From Streblospio benedicti (lineage: Eukaryota > Annelida > Polychaeta > Spionida > Spionidae): DNA of 64,000 nt. Below are positions 13,473 through 24,552 of this stretch, one piece after another. The notes beneath the pieces are model-generated. The model was not told the origin of the DNA. It did not search any database and was given only the letters and a program-made list of their open reading frames with translations. The stretch's first letter is position 1, and every line of letters starts with the position of its first letter. The stretch spans positions 3,005,679 through 3,069,678 of the forward strand of contig CM032659.1 in NCBI GenBank assembly GCA_019095985.1, given 5' to 3'. The position numbers were made by a program, and so were the translations under genes.

Positions 13473-16400
13473 ATGTCTGACTTCTTAGCCGCAGCCAAAA
13501 CCGGGAACCTGAGGAAGGTTCGCACCCTGCTGGAGGCTGACCGCTCCCTGCTACAGGCCAGGGATAGTGAAAACAATAGGACAGGTTTACACTGGGCTGC
13601 AGTGAATGGTCATGAGCACGTAGTGGATTATCTCCTCAGCCAGAAGGCAGACGTTAATGCGCCTGGTTTTAAAGGACGCAATGTGTTGATTTCTGCTGTA
13701 CAATGTGAGACGGATAATACATCAGTGATAGAAAAGGTAATAAAAGCCGGGTGTAATGTGAATGATCGCAGTGATCATGAGGACAAGGTAACGGCGTTGA
13801 TTATTGCTTGTGGTTACGGCCACATGAACAATGTGCGGGCGCTCCTTCGTGCTCGGGCAGACGTGAATCTCGCGGAGGGTAATGGACTACAGCCCATACA
13901 CTACGCAGCCAAGTTTAAATCATCCGAATATATAACTCTGCTGCTCAATGCGGGAGCGAATCTGAATGCTCTGGACAATTTTAATGAATCACCCATCATG
14001 AGCTCCGTAAGAGGAAACAAACCTGAAAACATTCGCTGCCTCATTATACAAGGTGGGGATTTGAACTTGTGTAACAATCATGGAGACTCCGCTCTCCACA
14101 AGGCAGTTAAGGAGAAGTTTGACGAATGTGTTGAGGAGCTTTTGAAATTAGGATGTGACAGAAACATCAAGAACAAAAAGGGAAAGACGGCCAAGGATAT
14201 AGCCAAAGAAACCAAGCAAGGCAATATCATCGCCCTCATAAAAAACACACCACCACTTCCTGCTCTCCACGTGGCGTTCCTTGGAAATAGGGCGGGAGAA
14301 GCTAGAAAGCTCCTGGAATCTGGACATTCCCCAGATGAACAGGACCATCTGGGACGTTCGGCATTGAATCTTGTATGTGCAGAATCTAAAGTTGCGTTTG
14401 TGAAGTTGCTGCTCCAATACAAGGCAGATCCTAATCTCTTCGACGATGAAATGAATTGTCCCTTACACGTGGTTTGCTCAGAAGGTAGAGATTTTGTTAA
14501 ATCCTAGTCATAAAGTCATATGGGGTTTAGATTATAGTGACTTTTAAACAAACTATTAGTCAGCTGACCACTTAGTGTGACACTACACACCTGCCTGGCA
14601 GAAGCTTGAAAAGAATCGCTCATGCGTGTATTCCCGTGAATAATGCATTATTGGGGCTCCAAATGGGGCTTCTGTAAAGATTTATAATGTTATCAGTTGC
14701 TACATCTTTTTTGTATGTTATGTCGAATTCCATATATTTTGTAGATATTTTGAAGGTTTTCCTATTTTTATAATAGTAAATAAATAATGTTCAGATAAGG
14801 CTTATGCGTTCCTGTGTGGTAATTAAAATAATATTTAGAGTGGGAAAAATACTTTTCCATTTGACAAAATTGACAAAATAGGATATTAGTAGATAAAACA
14901 TCCGGAAAGTGTAAATAAAATATAAATATTTGATGGCCTAAAGTCAGTAAACCACCTGGGTAATGTGAACCCCTAACCATATCATAATTATAAATACATA
15001 ATAATACCCTTTCTATCAAACACATATGGTTGTATTTTAGCCCCATATACAGTTTTAAGGTGCAATGGTTACAATATTGCCATTTCTGTTTAATGATATA
15101 GTTTTTATCTCAAGCTGTTTCTAAAGTTATGATTATTACTCCGGGAGCCAGCTATATTATATGTTTACTAAAATAATACACCAGTTTGTGGCTAATTTAA
15201 GTTACTATCGTTACCGATCCGTGCTAGGCAGTAATGTCTGTATTGTTTTTCAATAGTTGGATGGAAAATGGTCATTAGAGGGGTGGTGGGATGTTGCAAC
15301 CACTTACTAACCAGATAATCCAAAGAGTGCAGAAGGGACATAAGTAAGAGATATAAGTCTACAATGACCAATACTCTGACAATAGCGTTTATCCATATTT
15401 CCCCCCTTTTTACTTAATGTTATCAATATGTAGGTTCGCAGGCGATCGTGAAGGCCTTGCTTGATGTAGCCGACCTGAACCTCCCAAACAAGCACAGCAT
15501 GACCCCATTGTTGCTGGCCAGTGCCCGGGGGCATCTCCAGGTGGTCAAGCTGCTGTGTCAACATCCAGGCCTGGACCTGCAGTGCATGGATGACGAGGGC
15601 AATAACGCTCTGCATCATGCAGCAAAAGGAGGATTTCTGCAGGTAACTCAAATTGGGTAGCACATGTCTGTGTCCTCAATACACATGTAAACATCATATC
15701 TAAAAACAACTGCCTTTACAAGTCCATGTTCATTTCAACTGCGTATATAACTGTGAGATATGACGATGGGTTATAAGCTTTGAGGTGTAGGTATTATATT
15801 AATAATATTATTGTTGTATTAAGAGCTATTTGTGTATGTGCAGGTTGGCGAGTACCTGAAGAACTTGCCGGGTGCACCGGACATGGACAGCAGGAACAAC
15901 GCCAACGAGTCTCCGCTGGTTGTGGCGGCAAAGGCCGGGCAGGGCAAAGTGGTCAAGGCCATCCTCATGGACAGGTCAGTAGTAGTGGTGGCCGCAAAGG
16001 ACGGGTGGGGCAAAGTGGTCAAGGCTGTGCTCATTGACAGGTCAGCGGTAGGGTTAGTAGCAAATTCACACTCCCTGTAGGATTATTCGAGAGAACCGTA
16101 GACACCATGCTCAAAGTTTGAGAGGTCATTTGGGCTGAGTATGATCCCCTTTACCACCAAAATTGTCTGTTTTAGATGAGTTGATACAAGTATGCAAGCA
16201 CATGCACTGGCCATCACCACCAAAACCAACTTATGCTGACATTCTGAGCCTCCATTGTTATAACATCAAATACGTGTAAGCTTACGTTCACACATAAGCC
16301 ATATCGCGCAAGAGACGAAGCGACGAGGCGATATGCGATCACACACAGGCAATTTTGCAAGCGATTTTCACTGGCGAGTTTCCTTGAACGTATCAAAATC

Positions 16401-16986
16401 TTTATCTCCAATTGATTACTAAAGTGCTGGTCAATAATCATATAAGAGATCAATTAAAACCTGCTAGACTACATGAGATAACGATCTTGGTCTGGGGAAA
16501 TCGCCTAGCGAAGAGGCGATTTTATCGCTGATGAAGCTGAAAAATCGCGTATCGCCTCGTCTCTCCGTCGCGTATGTGTGAACAGCTCAATGCAAATACG
16601 ATATACCGAAAAAATCGCCTGTCGCTTCATCACATGATGATATTTAATGTTGAATGTTACTTGTATTTTCTCAGTGTACGTAACAATGCTTTGACTTGGT
16701 ACATAATCAAAAGCGCTAATCAGACAATTGCTAATGCTACACATTTAGATAACATTAAGTTTACAGGGTTGTTTTGTGCAGAGAAGGTACACGTGTTTTA
16801 CAGCGTTTGATGTACACTTTCAGAATGAAAGCCAACCCGAACCTGGAGCAATCCATGACGAGTGTGAATCTGGATTCTGCCAAAAACTTCTTCCCCAATG
16901 ACGTCTGTGTAAAAGCTTTCGAATACGGCAAGGAAGAGAACATGGTGGATCTTGTTCTCCAACTGAAGGACAAACTTAACCTGTAA
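13473..16986 (+). CDS. Ankyrin-repeat protein ANK1, four coding exons
   Basis: Coding exons 13473-14484, 15434-15642, 15844-15974 and 16824-16986 join in phases 1, 0 and 2 to 504 codons plus stop. I chose the ATG at 13473 because it opens the usual ankyrin start (MSDFLAAAKTGNLRKVRTLL). The exon itself begins at an AG acceptor at 13417, so there is a 5' UTR segment and probably an upstream noncoding exon. Exon 1 holds about nine ankyrin repeats (TGLHWAAVNGHEHVVDYLL and similar), exons 2 and 3 about two more, and exon 4 a non-ankyrin tail ending VDLVLQLKDKLNL. No signal peptide or membrane segment is seen, so a cytosolic scaffold is likely; its partner is unknown. ANK2 at 48.97 kb is its paralogue. 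A MITE sits in intron 3 and exon 3 is followed by an in-frame duplication of its tail. Confidence 0.85.
15975..16040 (+). repeat. In-frame tandem duplication of the ANK1 exon 3 tail with second splice donor
   Basis: The 66 bases repeat, with divergence, the last part of exon 3 (VVAAKAGQGKVVKAILMD against VVAAKDGWGKVVKAVLID). They end in the same GACAG|GTCAG donor. Sixty-six is a multiple of three and the stretch has no stop, so using the second donor would add 22 residues without changing the downstream frame. Which donor is used cannot be told from sequence. Confidence 0.75.
16286..16583. mobile_element. MITE with GTTCACACATA inverted ends, in ANK1 intron 3
   Basis: The left arm starts GTTCACACATAAGCCATATC; the right arm ends in ATGTGTGAAC. 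Both carry GACGAGGCGATA/TATCGCCTCGTC. Arms are about 50 bp and imperfect. There is no coding capacity, and ANK2 lacks it at this site. Confidence 0.75.
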
Positions 16987-17114
16987 ACTGTCGACCCAGA
17001 GGACTGGTACAGGCTGTGAATCATTTGAAAGGCTTGCTGCATTGTAAATTTGTAATTCTATCATTCCGTGCAAAAATCACCGCCAATAACCCACGCTGAT
17101 TGGTCAATCTCCGT

Positions 17115-17472
17115 GCTCAATTTTGCGATGGAATGAACGCTCAAAAAAAAACCCCACGGCGCTAGTCTAACCTCCTCACAATATCAATACAGCCGCTGAC
17201 GTAGTAAGGCCATGAAGGCGTGTTCATGCTGTGCGGAGTGCAACAGTTTAGACTAACTCCTCCGAAAAACTGCAGGAATTGACGTCTCCGCGCGCTCAAA
17301 ACAAACGAAATTGACTTGAATGTTGAATGTTATGATATGATTTATTTTAAAATAAAATCATGAAAATGGATTTTAGTCATGATAGAATGGTGATTGACCA
17401 CTCGATTGTCGTGTCAATCGCAAAATTGAGCATGCTCAATTTTGCGATTGACACTCCAATCTCGTGGTCAAT
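17115..17472 (+). mobile_element. MITE ending in a long palindrome
   Basis: The body is the inverse of 9195-9490. At its right end 17411-17454 is a perfect 44-base palindrome (centre GAGCATGCTC), extended imperfectly to 17393-17472. CAATTTTGCGAT words occur at both ends. Confidence 0.75.
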
Positions 17473-18400
17473 TCCTACAATTTAGAAACTGCAATTTCAA
17501 TTAATCAATAGCAATTTACAAATATTAACATTATGTCCATTATATATTCAACACAGGGTTAACAACTTAACATACGCGTAGCAAACATATGACCATTTTT
17601 TTTTAATATTGCATTTACAGGTTTGTATTCTGTTGAAAAAATCGCTAATGAAGAATATTTCTCTCGTCATTGTCCAAACAAACAACTTAATATAAAGTAA
17701 TTTTACTATCAAATGAAAACATATACAAGTGTGTGTTGTATGTCACAGTTTAAGTTGATGTTGAACGTTTGAAAATTTTTAAATATTTTAAAATTGATTT
17801 TCCAAAAAATAGGACTTTGTTTTTCGGTTGATGCTACGAAAAAACTAACAAAAAATGGCTAATAAAACAAGATTGCATACTATCTCACAATATTCTGCTT
17901 TGTAATCGTTTTGTTAACATAAATTGAAGGCGCATGTTAATTACACCTGCTCTCTTTTTTTGTATTTTGTTTACTTATTGTCCCATGTATATTTCACCCA
18001 TAGTAGTGAATTTACGTATTTACACTTCTATACTGGGCATGTAGCCAACAGCTAGTACACTGTATTTCATTCTGCTTAAGGACTGGGATTTTAAATGAAT
18101 TTTCATTGAAGGAAAGGGAATCCTATTTTTATTTTTGGGGTTCTTTAACATTTTATACCATATCCAAAAAATATTTTATGTGATTTTGTATAGTGATCAG
18201 TGTAATCTCTATTTATGTATGCTGTTTGATGTTGTGTTGGTAACCAAAATTATCTATAATTGCCATGTGTAGAAAAACGTTTCCTATATGATGGGGAAGA
18301 TCTATTTGTCTCACTCTTTGACATTTTAGATCCTTTTTGTCAACAATTTAGTACTGTCACAGCCATTAATTATGCCTGTGTACACATTGTTATATAATAC
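17473..18400. other. Spacer without recognised feature
   Basis: AT-rich sequence downstream of ANK1. AAATAAA-like words occur but no reliable polyadenylation site can be chosen. Confidence 0.3.
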
Positions 18401-18409
18401 TCTCGCATG

Positions 18410-19190
18410 CCATGGTGCCATTGCAATTTTCTTTCATTACTATTGAATTGTATGATTAAAGTTCTATATGTACGACTATATAAACGCTTGTACTAATAGT
18501 ATGTACACCTTTCATTAGGAACTAATCATAATATATTATACAAATACTCCTCTTTTTTAGATTGGTTTCTTATGGTTGATTCTTATATATTCTGAAGCCA
18601 ATCGTCTTACATATATAGCAATATGTGGTAAGATGAGCAATATTTTTACATTAATAATTGTATTGCTATCATAAACCACTTATCTATAGTTGCTCTCTTT
18701 GATATAATTAAAATAAAAAATATTAAAAGTTTTGCAATCCTACCGTATTTCTAAAACCAACGGCTTCCTCAGAAACCCAACTATTTCTTCTACCTTTGAC
18801 ATTGATGTCACAAACTATAAAGATTAAATAGATTAAAATGCGTTTTATAGGATTTTTCCTCCTCTCATATCACATTGCTATCACCTGGCTATATTATATA
18901 AAGCACACTTGGGCTTTTCCAGTAAAAGAGGAAGGCGTATACTTTCATCATGTCATCGTCATACCTCACGGCCTATATACGCAGTTGATGAACAAGGACT
19001 TGTAAAGGCAGTGTGTGAGTGATCAAGCCGTAGTTCGACGATGATAACATTTTAATTGTGCAATATTTCATTGTGACAATAGTTCATGGAAGGTTACGCT
19101 ATATAGATTGGTATTTGCATTGATATGATTAAAAATGACTGAACGTTCAACAGAAAAAATTCCAGACAGTTTAGGGGCGGACCATTACGT
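18410..19190 (+). repeat. Third copy of the 35.1-36.0 / 44.5-45.4 kb repeat
   Basis: It shares ATTAAAGTTCTATATGT, GATTGGTTTCTT, GAAGCCAATCGTCTTACATA, GTAAGATGAGC and TTTGACATTGATGTCACAAA, in order, with both copies of the 4.4-kb duplicated segment. It is more diverged than those are from each other, so it is an older repeat family member. Confidence 0.8.
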
Positions 19191-20436
19191 AGTTGGGAGG
19201 GGGGCGAGTAAATTTTTTCGAACATATTTAATAAATAGAACATAATAAATAATAGATAATAAATAGAACATAATAAAATGAAAAAAGCGTCCCCCAGTGA
19301 GGGCAAACCAGTGTTTTATACCTGGAAAAACACTGGAATGCCACTGTCTATATATTGGCAAAAAAATCAAATGTGAAATAAGGTTCTTGTGGTCACCATT
19401 TCCAACTGACGTGCCAAATATTAGCATCCTAGTTCAAACGATGCGACCTGTAGAGGGGTAACGAACTTGGCGGACGGAGTGACGGAGTGACGGTCTGACG
19501 CAATTAATTGGGTACAAATCAGTGTATATTACACTGGAATAAGATCATGAAGTTGTTGATAAATATATTCTCCCGGGAAGATTAATTTAACTGAATAAAA
19601 GTATGAATGCATGATGAATGTGTCTTTTTCAAATCTATACGTTTACACGGGTGGCAAACAGTCAGAGTCATCTGCAGAATTAATATCATCTTGAACTTCA
19701 GGATACAAATCATCATCGATAATCATTTGTGAATTGTCTTCATGTCCTGGAACAGTCTGGGAGCAAGAATGCTTATACAAATTTTATCCTGCAACCTGAA
19801 CGCCTGCAAATAATATGCCAACTTGTATATTGAAGTGCTGTTAGTGTTAGAAAAGTAAAAATTTAATCATCAAGTAAACTAACAATGTTCGCATTAGAAT
19901 CGGTAAATATGCTACCAAAGTTTTTCATCCATGGCTTTACCACAGATTACTAAATATTAAGTATTAAGTAATCTGTGGCTTTACTTTGAGAAGCTGCGTG
20001 CTTTTGTTCATAGTGCTCACAGATTCAAATGGAGAGTCTGGCAAATCTGTCTAATGGATAGGAGTTCCGTAAATGAAGGATAAAGAAATGTAATCCCACA
20101 CATGTTCATCACTGAAAATAATTCTTAGAATACTTACTTGGCAAGCTTGATCTTTATGTGTGATAAATTTTCTTAATTTCTCTTTCAAAGTGTGAATCAA
20201 CGATATTCTATTCTTTCTTGAGCTTCTGTTTCTATTTGTTTGCCAAACACATACTAATATTCGTTGAATATCTGCAAAGCATACGCAAGCTATGGTTTCA
20301 GTATTTTATCGAAAGTCTTGTTACCTATTTTATGTCAAAACAGACATGTTGAAAACTCAAGTGCATCATGACTTGCAGCATGTATTATTGTTGAAAAGAT
20401 GAAATCATGTTTACGTACCCTTTGACCAGTCAGTTT

Positions 20437-20482
20437 TGTTATGACACTTGTGCTTGTACTTGTGCTTGTACTTGTGCTTGCA
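20437..20482 (-). repeat. 12-bp tandem repeat inside THAP exon 2
   Basis: ACTTGTGCTTGT repeats about three and a half times on the plus strand. On the minus strand, in the frame that joins exon 3, it encodes alternating Lys and His/Tyr (KHKYKHKYKHK), a candidate nuclear-localisation stretch that can change length by slippage. Confidence 0.7.
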
Positions 20483-20655
20483 CTTACAATGTATGCGTGT
20501 GCTGGGCAAGGAAATGGAAGATCCATCTGTATGATCTGAAACATATATATCATTCTGAATAGTAGTATTTTTAAATTATTAATCATAAGGTACATTTGAA
20601 AGAAAAAGTGATGTTAAAATGATGAAAATAATTTAATGACTGAATGAATACTGAA

Positions 20656-20795
20656 CATTATACTGAATATATAAGAACTAGAATGTTTTTATCAGTCATG
20701 CGAATAAATATCATACCTGGCTGAATATTATACAGAATATATAAGAACTAGAATGTTTTTATCAGTCACGAGAATAAATATCATACCTGGCTTTT
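20656..20795 (-). repeat. Tandem pair of about 68 bp at the THAP exon 1 donor
   Basis: The stretch TATACTGAATATATAAGAAC through CATACCTGG occurs twice in a row, so the CCAG|GTATGA donor region is duplicated downstream of exon 1. Confidence 0.7.
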
Positions 20796-21929
20796 TTTAA
20801 AAACAGGATTCGTTCCTCCTTAACATGTATTCTGTGGACTGAAGGAGAAACATTGGACTTCAATTTTCGTGAGAATCCCATTTTGTATGACCGAAGATTC
20901 TCAAAATCTTCATCTTTAAAATGAAGTGCACAAAGCACTGAATACGCACTCGCAACAAATCCCAACCCTTTTCTCATCAACATGTCTTTTCCATTTTGAT
21001 GCTATTTTGGAATCTCTGGGGAACTGATACACAGAAACAGTTGCTGGTGTCATGCTGCACCCAGCAACATATCTCTTTGACATTCTCTGAAATATAGAGA
21101 ACATAAATATGACCATTGTATTTTACAAAGTAATTCACAAAACTGAATGTACAGTACATCATACTCTAATACATTTACAGTACAGAATGACACATCAGTA
21201 AAGTGTTGCTCAGAAGATCTAGATCTACAAGATGCCATTCAGTTCATAAAGAACATGACAATTTGCAATGAATCAGATGAACGCCGATTTTATTTGAATA
21301 AATAGACCACTTTAGAATTAACTATTTGTCTTAAAGCAATTGCTTTGCATGTAGATTACGAATTACATAATCGATGCACTTCCTCATTTGGTAGGCCTAC
21401 TCTAGATCTAGGCTAATGTCGTAGTAATATGATAACAATAGTGAACAGACTAATCTCGAGGATCCCTAAAGCAGTTACGTTTACAAGATATCAAGCACTG
21501 ATACGCATTCAATGATTGTTTAATTGGTCCTACATTATGTAAACACATTCCCTTGCCTTGCAGATAATGAATTATTTGCCCTGACTTTTCTATACGGATA
21601 AAATTACATAAAAACTTACCACTGTTTATCTTTTGCATCTGCTCTGTAAACAGGAAATTCCCAGGCTAACACATATGACGTCATTAATTAGTTTGTTTTT
21701 GTTAAAAGTCGGGCAATTTGAATGTACACTATCGAGTCTTTTATTCAATATATCTATTGATTTATTTGCACTAAAATTTTGTATATAATTGCAATTTGCT
21801 ACACTGGGTGTGTTTTTGTTTTTATTCTAAACCAAATTTAGCTGTAAAATGTGTTTGAAACAACGTAAAGTTACATTTTGATAATTCTGCCAACAAGGTG
21901 TTACCATCTAATATAGGGAATGCTACAGT

Positions 21930-23260
21930 GAAAAAGATATAAAGGATATGCGGTATTTGCATTATAAAGCACTTTTGAATATGAATAATACATCAGAAAA
22001 GTATGAAACAAGTAAACGATTTGTACACAAGTCAATGTCTCAAATTCATAAGCATGTTTCAAAAAGATTTAAGGTAACCGATATTTTTGAAGCCATCGAG
22101 GTACTGAAGTGTGGTAAAGGTCCTGGATTCCAATTATTAAAGATAATAGAGGTATGATCACGGACAAAGATAATTATCGACCTATAGCCATGACTAATGA
22201 TATATTAAAGATTTTTGAAAATGTTTTGTTGGATTACATAAAGCCTTTTATCAAAACCTCAGATGATCAATTTGGCTTCAAGAACAAGCACAGCACATAA
22301 ATGTGTGTTTTTACATTGAAACAAATAGTAGAATTTTACAATAATGACAGTAGTCCTGTATATATCTGCTTCTTGGACGCGTCCAAAGCGTTTGACAGGA
22401 TAAATTTTTACTCTTTATACTCTAAACTCTAAAATAGAAATGTAGACTTATTTTTAGTTAGAATCCCTTTTATTACTGGTGTCTCAATCAGCTGTTTTGT
22501 GTAAGATGGGGTAATGATCTTTCAAATAATTTTAATATATCAAATGGAGTTAGACAAGGTCGCATACTATCACCTTTTCTTTTTAACTTGTATATGGATG
22601 ACTTAAGTGTTCTCTTAAAAAGTGTGAGTATGGGATGTGAAATGAATGGCGCGAAGATGCACCATTAATGTATGCAGATGATACCTGCCTTTTGGCTCCA
22701 TCACCATTTGCTCGATCTTCAGAAACTAATACAAATATGCGGTGTGTATGCCAAAGATAATTGTATTGTGTATAATGGAAAAAATCCAAGTATATAATAC
22801 ACGACACTGTTGTAAACCAAAACATTTGTTAAAACTTTCTGTACCTTCTATTTGTCGTGATGATCAGCCGATTGAGATTGTCTCAAGTAATAAATATCTT
22901 GGCATAATAATTCAAAATGATTACGCAGATGAATGCGACATAGATAGCCAAGTATAATCACTCTATGTCAGAGGCAATTTGCTCATAAGAAAATTCAGCA
23001 AGTTTACAGATGCCATTAAACATAACTTATTCAAAACGTATTGTTATAATTCCTATGGTTCGACTTTATGGTATAATTTTAAGCAAAGTGTTTTTAAAAA
23101 GTATAAATTTGCTTTCAATAACATTTATCAGAAATTATTTCATGTACAACTTGGTGATAGTGTTTCACATTCATTTGTTATTGATAGACTTGATATTTTT
23201 TACGTTTTAATGAGAAAAGATATCTTTGGTTTTAAGAAAAGGAATATCGATTGTAAATAA
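21930..23260 (+). mobile_element. LINE (non-LTR retrotransposon) reverse transcriptase relic
   Basis: Broken reading frames carry reverse transcriptase motifs in order: DNYRPIAMTNDILKIFENVL near 22165, CFLDASKAFDRI near 22370, GVRQGRILSPFLFNLYMDDL near 22550, YADDTCLLA near 22670, SNKYLGIIIQ near 22890, and the C-terminal region (KTYCYNSYGSTLWY) near 23030. Several frameshifts and stops interrupt it. The endonuclease part is missing, as expected from 5' truncation. The motifs suit the Jockey/CR1/L2 side of LINEs; the clade is not resolved. Confidence 0.85.
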
Positions 23261-23400
23261 TTGCCTTATTCAAACTATAATTAATAGTATTTTTTTTTTC
23301 ATTCTCTCTTCTTCATTATACAGAAGGTGGAATGATTTTCTATACATGTGATGGTTGTCATTTAAGACAGCGTTGGATGCCCTTTTGTTTAAGCCTAAAA

Positions 23401-23715
23401 CTATTTTGTAGCTCTGTTCTGAACTTTATTAATTGCACTGTATGGCCTTTGTTCCCATATGCATGCTCCGTAGTCAATGATTGACTGTACCATGCAGTCA
23501 CACAGATTAGTATAGATGTCCACACGTTTGACAGTGTTGAAGATTTTACCGTTCAGTCCATATTTCTCCAGTTTGCCCAACAGTCTTCTATTATCGATTG
23601 TGTCGTACGCCTTGAAGAAGTCAATGAATGCGGCAAAAGTTTGTTGGTTATTCTTGTCTAGTATTGTGGTCAGTGTAGAGAGATGATCAACGCAGATGCG
23701 TGATTTTGTGTTCAT
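23401..23715 (-). mobile_element. Second LINE relic, opposite strand, internally deleted
   Basis: One open frame reads DHLSTLTTILDKNNQQTFAA then IDFFKAYDTIDNRRLL (early RT motifs) and passes straight into SIIDYGACIWEQRPYSAINK (post-RT region). The catalytic middle of the RT, including YxDD, is absent although the frame is kept. It comes from a different element than the plus-strand relic just upstream. Confidence 0.75.
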
Positions 23716-24552
23716 CGTGTAGAATTCCTGTTTCTTCGGCCCATGTTGATATCATTGTTGATATCATTGTAATCAAGACTGAACGATACAACTTGTACAT
23801 TGTACAAGCTAATGTAATGCCCCTAAAATGTTTAGGCTCGTTATGTTTTGTGTTTCCAGGTTTGGGTATGGGTGTGAATTATACATTGATACATGTTTAA
23901 GCTTTTTGGTCTGACCGATGCATGTCGTATTTACATGTTGTGTAGATAATGTTTGTTATGTTGATAAAAACGGAAAAGAAATATTGCTGCAGAAAGTATT
24001 TATTACATACAACATTAATGGATGTTTTCCGCGTATTACATCTCTATGATATTTAGTTTACATGTACATGCCATTTCTATCATTTTATATAACAATCTGA
24101 ATCATTTAGAATTATGGTAATATTCACAGTAAAAACGTACACTAATTCTACATATGCATTCGGCACCTGAACGTAATGTACAGAGGATGATGTAGATAGA
24201 GAAATTATGCACCGATATATGATAAAGTGTTTTACACATGTAGTTCTTCAACTTTTTACATTTTGGTTCAGGGCACTACATCTCAGATTTCGCTATTACA
24301 ATGTTGATATATCATAGGTAACTGAACCTGAAGTATCTGCATCAGGGGCTAATATAATATCCATAGGGTGTATTCTGAATGAAAATGTTCGTAAGATGAG
24401 GTTCTTGCAGATATTAAATACATTGTTTTCTGTGGTATTGCTATTATAACTAGTAAACTAGACATTGGCACTGGTAAGTAAATAGATGATTCTCATGTTG
24501 CCACCGTTCTTGTTTCCCAATTGTAGCAAATTATCATCAGTTTTCTGGTGGT
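23716..24552. other. Spacer between LINE relic and receptor 3' end
   Basis: AT-rich; I see no gene or structured repeat beyond a TTGATATCATTG tandem pair near 23749. Confidence 0.3.

Larger units (their letters stand above)
19643..21086 (-). pseudogene. THAP-domain protein, four inferred exons, decaying
   Basis: Exon 1 (21086-20787) starts after a TTTCAG acceptor with MSKRYVAGC, then YQFPRDSKIASKWKR and, in another frame, LCALHF: the THAP order of C, FP, W and CxxH. The first zinc Cys is Tyr, and a one-base frame change lies between W and CxxH near 20960. Exon 2 (20535-20419) encodes a Lys/His-rich 12-bp repeat, exon 3 (20271-20138) a basic helix (HTLKEKLRKFITHKD), and exon 4 (19756-19643) an acidic C-terminus ending DSDCLPPV then stop. 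Exons 2, 3 and 4 join in phase with good GT donors; the exon 1 to 2 phase does not match. THAP domains are DNA-binding zinc fingers of host regulators and P-element-like transposases. No transposase core is seen here, so host gene or domesticated remnant stays open. Confidence 0.55.
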
